34,553 bases of DNA from Rhodospirillales bacterium (GTDB lineage: Bacteria > Pseudomonadota > Alphaproteobacteria > Acetobacterales > Acetobacteraceae). This document shows, in pieces, positions 31,352 to 34,553 of the stretch (position 1 is the first letter of the stretch; each line of letters opens with the position of its first letter). The position numbers were made by a program, and so were the translations under genes. The DNA is taken from positions 1 through 34,553 of the forward strand of contig JANXSM010000015.1 of assembly GCA_025352665.1 (NCBI GenBank), given 5' to 3'. Below the pieces are notes generated by a model, which did no database searches, was not told the DNA's origin, and saw only the letters and a list, made by a program, of their open reading frames with translations.

Positions 31352-33807
31352 CGCAGCACTCCCCCGGTGGCTTTGGTGACGGCGGCGACGATCTTGGCGC
31401 TGGCAGCCTCGATCTCGGCGTCGGTGAGGGTGTGGTCGCGCGGTTGCAGGATCACTTCGATGGCGAGGGATTTTTTGCCGGGTTCGAGCTTGTCGCCTGC
31501 GTAGACGTCGAAGAGTGTGACGCCGGCGATCAGATTGCGCTCGGCGCCACGGGCTGCGCGGAGCACGGCGTCGGCACGGATGTCGGTGTTCACGACGAAG
31601 GCGAAGTCGCGGCGGAGTTTTTGGAAGGTGGGCAGGTCGGGCACGGACTTGCGGCGACGCTTGGGCTCGGCGATGGCGTCGAGATGGATTTCGAAGGCGA
31701 CGACGGGGCCGGGCAGGTCGATGGCTTCGGCGACGCGGGGGTGCAGCCTGCCGAAGGTGGCGAGGATGGTTTTGGGGCCTTGGCGGAGGGTGCCGGATTG
31801 GCCGGGATGGTAGAAGGCGGGTGCGTCGGGGGTGACGGTGAGGGCTTCCATCGGCACGCCGAGGGCTTGGAGCACGGCCAGCGCGTCGGCCTTGGCGTCG
31901 AGCGCTGTAGCGGGAGTGGCGCCTGCCCAGTGGCGGGGCGGGTGGCCAAAGCGCAGGCCTGAGGCGCGCATCGGCTGCTCGTCGGCGCCGCTGCCCAGGA
32001 AGGCGGGTCCGATTTCGAAGAGGCCGCCGCAATCCTCGCCGCGGGCAAGGTTGCGGGCGGCGGCGAGGGCGAGGGTGGCGACGGCGGTGGGGCGCATCTG
32101 GTCGAGGTCGGACGCGATCGGGTTGGACAGATGCAGGCTTTCGGGGGCGTGGCCGAACAGGGCGGCGACGGCGGAGGGCATGAAGCTGAAGGTGACGCAT
32201 TCCATCAGCCCGGCGGCAGCGAGGGTGCGGCGAGCGAGGGCACGGCGCGATTGTGCGGGTGTGAGAGTGGCCGGGGACACGACGGAGAGGACCGGCATCG
32301 AGACGGGGGGTATGGCGTCGAGGCCACGCAGGCGCAGGATTTCCTCGATGAGGTCGGCTTCCGGCTCCATCTGGCGGGCGCCTTCGGTAACCTTGGCCGA
32401 CTGGGCGGTTTCCATGCCGGGGAACAGTTCCAGCTCCTGGAGAGCAGCGATGTCGTTGCGCCAGGCGGGCACGTGGACGGTGACGCTTTCAGCGTCTTGG
32501 GAGGCCACCGTAAAACCGAGCTTTGCCAGATCTGCCACTGCCGCATCGGCATCCACGGCGAGGCCGCCGAAGCTTGCGATCCGGGCGAAGCGCAGGGTGG
32601 CGGTGCGCTGCCAGGCGGGGGGGCTGCCGGCCTGGGCGACATCGCTGGCGGTGCCGCCGCAGAGCTCGATGACCATCGCGGTGGCGGCGTCGAGCGCTGC
32701 GGGCATCAGGGCGATGTCGATGCCGCGTTCGAATCGGGCGCGGGCGTCTGACGTCAGGCCGTGGAAGCGGCCGGTGTGGGCGATGCGGACGGGGTCGAAC
32801 CAGGCGCATTCGATGAAAACGCTGGTGGTGGTGGCGTCTGAGCCGGTGGCAGCGCCGCCCATGACGCCGGCCAGGGATTGCACGCCGACGGTGTCGGCGA
32901 TGACGCAGTCTTCGGAGCGAGCCGTGTAATCGCGGCCGTTCAGCGCGCGGAAGCTTTCGCCGGCACCGCGGCGGAAGACCAGCTTGCCGCCGGTGATCTT
33001 ATTCGCGTCGAACACGTGCAGCGGGCGGCCGAGGTCGATGGTGAAGAAGTTGGTCATATCGACCAGGGCGTTGATCGGGCGCAGGCCGATGGAGATCAGC
33101 CGATCCTGCAGCCATTGCGGGCTGGGACCGTTGGTGAGGCCTGTGATGGTGCGGCCGATGACGTAGGGGCAGGCTTCGGGGAACTGGATTTCCCAGGCGA
33201 TCGGGCTGCAGCCGTTGGCGACGATGGTGGGAGGTGTGAAGGGCTTCAGCGTGCCGAGGCCGGCGGCGGCGAGGTCTCGCGCCACGCCGCGGATGGCCAG
33301 GGCGTCGCCGCGGTTGGGGGTGACGGCGATTTCGATGATCGGGTCGTCGAGCCGGGCGTAGGTGGCGTAGGGCATGCCGATGGGGGCGTCGTCCGGCAGG
33401 TCGATGATCCCCTCGTGGTCGTCGCCAAGGCCGAGCTCGCGGCTGGAGCACATCATGCCTTCGGATTTCACGCCGCGGATATCGCCGACCTTGAGGGTGA
33501 TGCCGGTGCCGGGGACGAAGGCGCCGGGCAGGCCGAGCACGGTTTTCATGCCGGTGCGGGCGTTAGGGGCGCCGCAGACGACTGTGACGATCTGGGTGCC
33601 GGTGTCGACCTTGCAGGCGCGCAGACGGTCGGCGTTGGGGTGCTGCACGGCTTCGATGACATGGGCGATGCGGAAGTCTGCCAAAACGGCGGCACGGTCC
33701 TCGACGCCTTCGAGCTCGAGTCCGATGCGGGTGAGCGTGTCGGTGATTTCAGTGAGCGAAGCCTCGGTTTGGAGGTGTTCGCGCAGCCAGGAGAGGGAGA
33801 ATTTCAT
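31348..33807 (-). CDS. pheT: Phenylalanyl-tRNA synthetase beta subunit
   Basis: An 819-residue PheT, the large subunit of the (alpha-beta)2 enzyme that charges tRNA-Phe. In order: N-terminal MKFSLSWLREHL, an EMAP-like tRNA-binding domain (about 40-150, with HPNADRLRACKVD and SEGMMCSSRELGL), the B3/4 editing domain (about 210-390, with TPNRGDAL before it), B5 (about 410-500), the catalytic-like core and the C-terminal FDX-ACB domain (from PTFQKLRRDFAFVV on). Within B5 the segment after WRND (449-452) carries about 26 extra residues before EPEADLIEEI (from 481) compared with the E. coli layout. The ATG is one base after the pheS stop. Confidence 0.97.
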   Translation of the reverse strand: MKFSLSWLREHLQTEASLTEITDTLTRIGLELEGVEDRAAVLADFRIAHVIEAVQHPNADRLRACKVDTGTQIVTVVCGAPNARTGMKTVLGLPGAFVPGTGITLKVGDIRGVKSEGMMCSSRELGLGDDHEGIIDLPDDAPIGMPYATYARLDDPIIEIAVTPNRGDALAIRGVARDLAAAGLGTLKPFTPPTIVANGCSPIAWEIQFPEACPYVIGRTITGLTNGPSPQWLQDRLISIGLRPINALVDMTNFFTIDLGRPLHVFDANKITGGKLVFRRGAGESFRALNGRDYTARSEDCVIADTVGVQSLAGVMGGAATGSDATTTSVFIECAWFDPVRIAHTGRFHGLTSDARARFERGIDIALMPAALDAATAMVIELCGGTASDVAQAGSPPAWQRTATLRFARIASFGGLAVDADAAVADLAKLGFTVASQDAESVTVHVPAWRNDIAALQELELFPGMETAQSAKVTEGARQMEPEADLIEEILRLRGLDAIPPVSMPVLSVVSPATLTPAQSRRALARRTLAAAGLMECVTFSFMPSAVAALFGHAPESLHLSNPIASDLDQMRPTAVATLALAAARNLARGEDCGGLFEIGPAFLGSGADEQPMRASGLRFGHPPRHWAGATPATALDAKADALAVLQALGVPMEALTVTPDAPAFYHPGQSGTLRQGPKTILATFGRLHPRVAEAIDLPGPVVAFEIHLDAIAEPKRRRKSVPDLPTFQKLRRDFAFVVNTDIRADAVLRAARGAERNLIAGVTLFDVYAGDKLEPGKKSLAIEVILQPRDHTLTDAEIEAASAKIVAAVTKATGGVLR

Positions 33808-33808
33808 C

Positions 33809-34553
33809 TCACGCGGCCTCGTGCAGGATGTAGGGGGCCAGCGGGTTGAAGCCGTAGTGGCGCAGCCAGCGCAGGTCGCTTTCGTAGAAGGGGCGTAGGT
33901 CGGGCATGCCGTATTTGAGCATCGTGACCCGTTCGATCCCCATGCCGAAGGCAAAGCCCTGCCACTCGCGCGGGTCGATGCCGCAGTTGGCGAGCACCTT
34001 GGGCTGGACCATGCCGCTGCCGAGGATTTCCAGCCAGTCGGTGCCGGCGCCGAGCTCGCCGGTTTTGCGGTTCCAGCCGATGTCGACCTCCATCGAGGGC
34101 TCGGTGAACGGGAAGTAGGAGGCGCGGAAGCGGACCGGCAGATCGGAGATGGCGAAGAACTGGCGGAGGAAGTCGATCAGGCAGCCCTTGAGATGGCCGA
34201 GCGTGAGGTCGCGGCCGAGGGCGAGGCCTTCGCATTGGTGGAACATCGGGCTGTGGGTGGCGTCGTGGTCGGCGCGATAGGTGCGGCCGGGGACGATGAC
34301 GCGGAACGGCAGCTCGCGGGTGAGCATGGAGCGGACCTGGACGGGGGAGGTGTGGGTGCGCAGCACCCCGCGGCGGTTCGATCCCGGGGGCGCGGGCACG
34401 TAGAACGTGTCCATGTCCTCGCGTGCCGAATGGTGAGCTGGGATATTGAGGGCACCGAAATTGCGCCAGTCGTCCTCGATGTCGGGCCCTTCGGCGACGG
34501 AGAAGCCCATGGCGCCGAAGATGGCCGCCATTTCCTCCATAGTGCGCGAGATG
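33809..34553 (-). CDS. pheS: Phenylalanyl-tRNA synthetase alpha subunit (partial, 5' end outside)
   Basis: The C-terminal 247 residues of PheS; the reading frame continues past base 34553, where [12 protein letters not shown] matches the family's HPISxxMxEM region, so the ATG at 34540 is internal. Class II motifs are present: motif 2 as [18 protein letters not shown] and motif 3 as [25 protein letters not shown] near the N-terminal side is also conserved. This subunit holds the active site that activates Phe. It is the upstream gene of the leftward pheS-pheT-PPOX operon. Confidence 0.97.
   Translation of the reverse strand, partial: ISRTMEEMAAIFGAMGFSVAEGPDIEDDWRNFGALNIPAHHSAREDMDTFYVPAPPGSNRRGVLRTHTSPVQVRSMLTRELPFRVIVPGRTYRADHDATHSPMFHQCEGLALGRDLTLGHLKGCLIDFLRQFFAISDLPVRFRASYFPFTEPSMEVDIGWNRKTGELGAGTDWLEILGSGMVQPKVLANCGIDPREWQGFAFGMGIERVTMLKYGMPDLRPFYESDLRWLRHYGFNPLAPYILHEAA

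Noticed and set aside
30743-32200. 485-codon frame on the minus strand crossing pheT into PPOX
   Set aside because: Only its last 202 codons are real (PPOX); the rest is an Arg/Pro-rich out-of-frame reading of pheT.
1-34553. CRISPR array, tRNA, rRNA or riboswitch
   Set aside because: I saw no regularly spaced direct repeats, cloverleaf sequence or known riboswitch core on either strand; a covariance-model scan would be the decisive check.

Overview
The window is high-GC DNA from an alphaproteobacterium, most likely Rhodospirillales/Acetobacteraceae. This rests on codon usage, on the glnE, pheS/pheT and AsmA-type genes, and on a REP-like palindrome of a style I associate with acetic acid bacteria; the genus cannot be fixed by eye. 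It has three parts: a decayed insertion-sequence zone (1-4.4 kb), a large catabolic locus with oxygenases and an ABC transporter (5.0-19.2 kb), and a housekeeping/accessory stretch (19.3-34.6 kb).

1-4400: at least four kinds of transposase remnant (two inverted IS3-family pieces about 96% identical, two different IS5-type C-termini, one IS630-type C-terminus) surround one intact-looking fasciclin-domain gene. All transposases are truncated, frame-disrupted or carry stops. A lone membrane protein (4398-4973) follows.

5073-19231: two divergent operons share a 145-bp intergenic region (13637-13781). The leftward operon has ten genes: an ACMSD-type amidohydrolase, cytochrome P450 A, two short-chain dehydrogenases, LivH/LivM permeases, LivG/LivF ATPases, a periplasmic binding protein and a MarR regulator. 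Nearly all of them overlap by 1-11 bases. The rightward operon has five genes: a second amidohydrolase, cytochrome P450 B (paralogue of A), a second periplasmic binding protein, an NTF2/SnoaL-like protein and a Rieske oxygenase alpha subunit. The natural reading is uptake of an organic compound through one permease fed by two binding proteins, oxidation by two P450s and a Rieske enzyme, alcohol oxidation by the SDRs, hydrolysis or decarboxylation by the amidohydrolases, and MarR control. The substrate is unknown. No ferredoxin or reductase is encoded nearby. Both P450s lack the usual I-helix acid and carry an extra loop after the heme cysteine, and both amidohydrolases have a substitution at the expected late metal-ligand Asp. 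This is the best candidate here for an undescribed system.

19327-34553: a leftward group of an AsmA/YhdP-like giant protein, a type II haloacid dehalogenase and an SGNH-type esterase; then rightward glnE and bcp, overlapping by 4 bases; a small secreted protein; an NHL beta-propeller protein; a third SDR; a nested palindromic repeat (30482-30738); and the leftward pheS-pheT-PPOX flavoprotein operon, with pheS running off the window.
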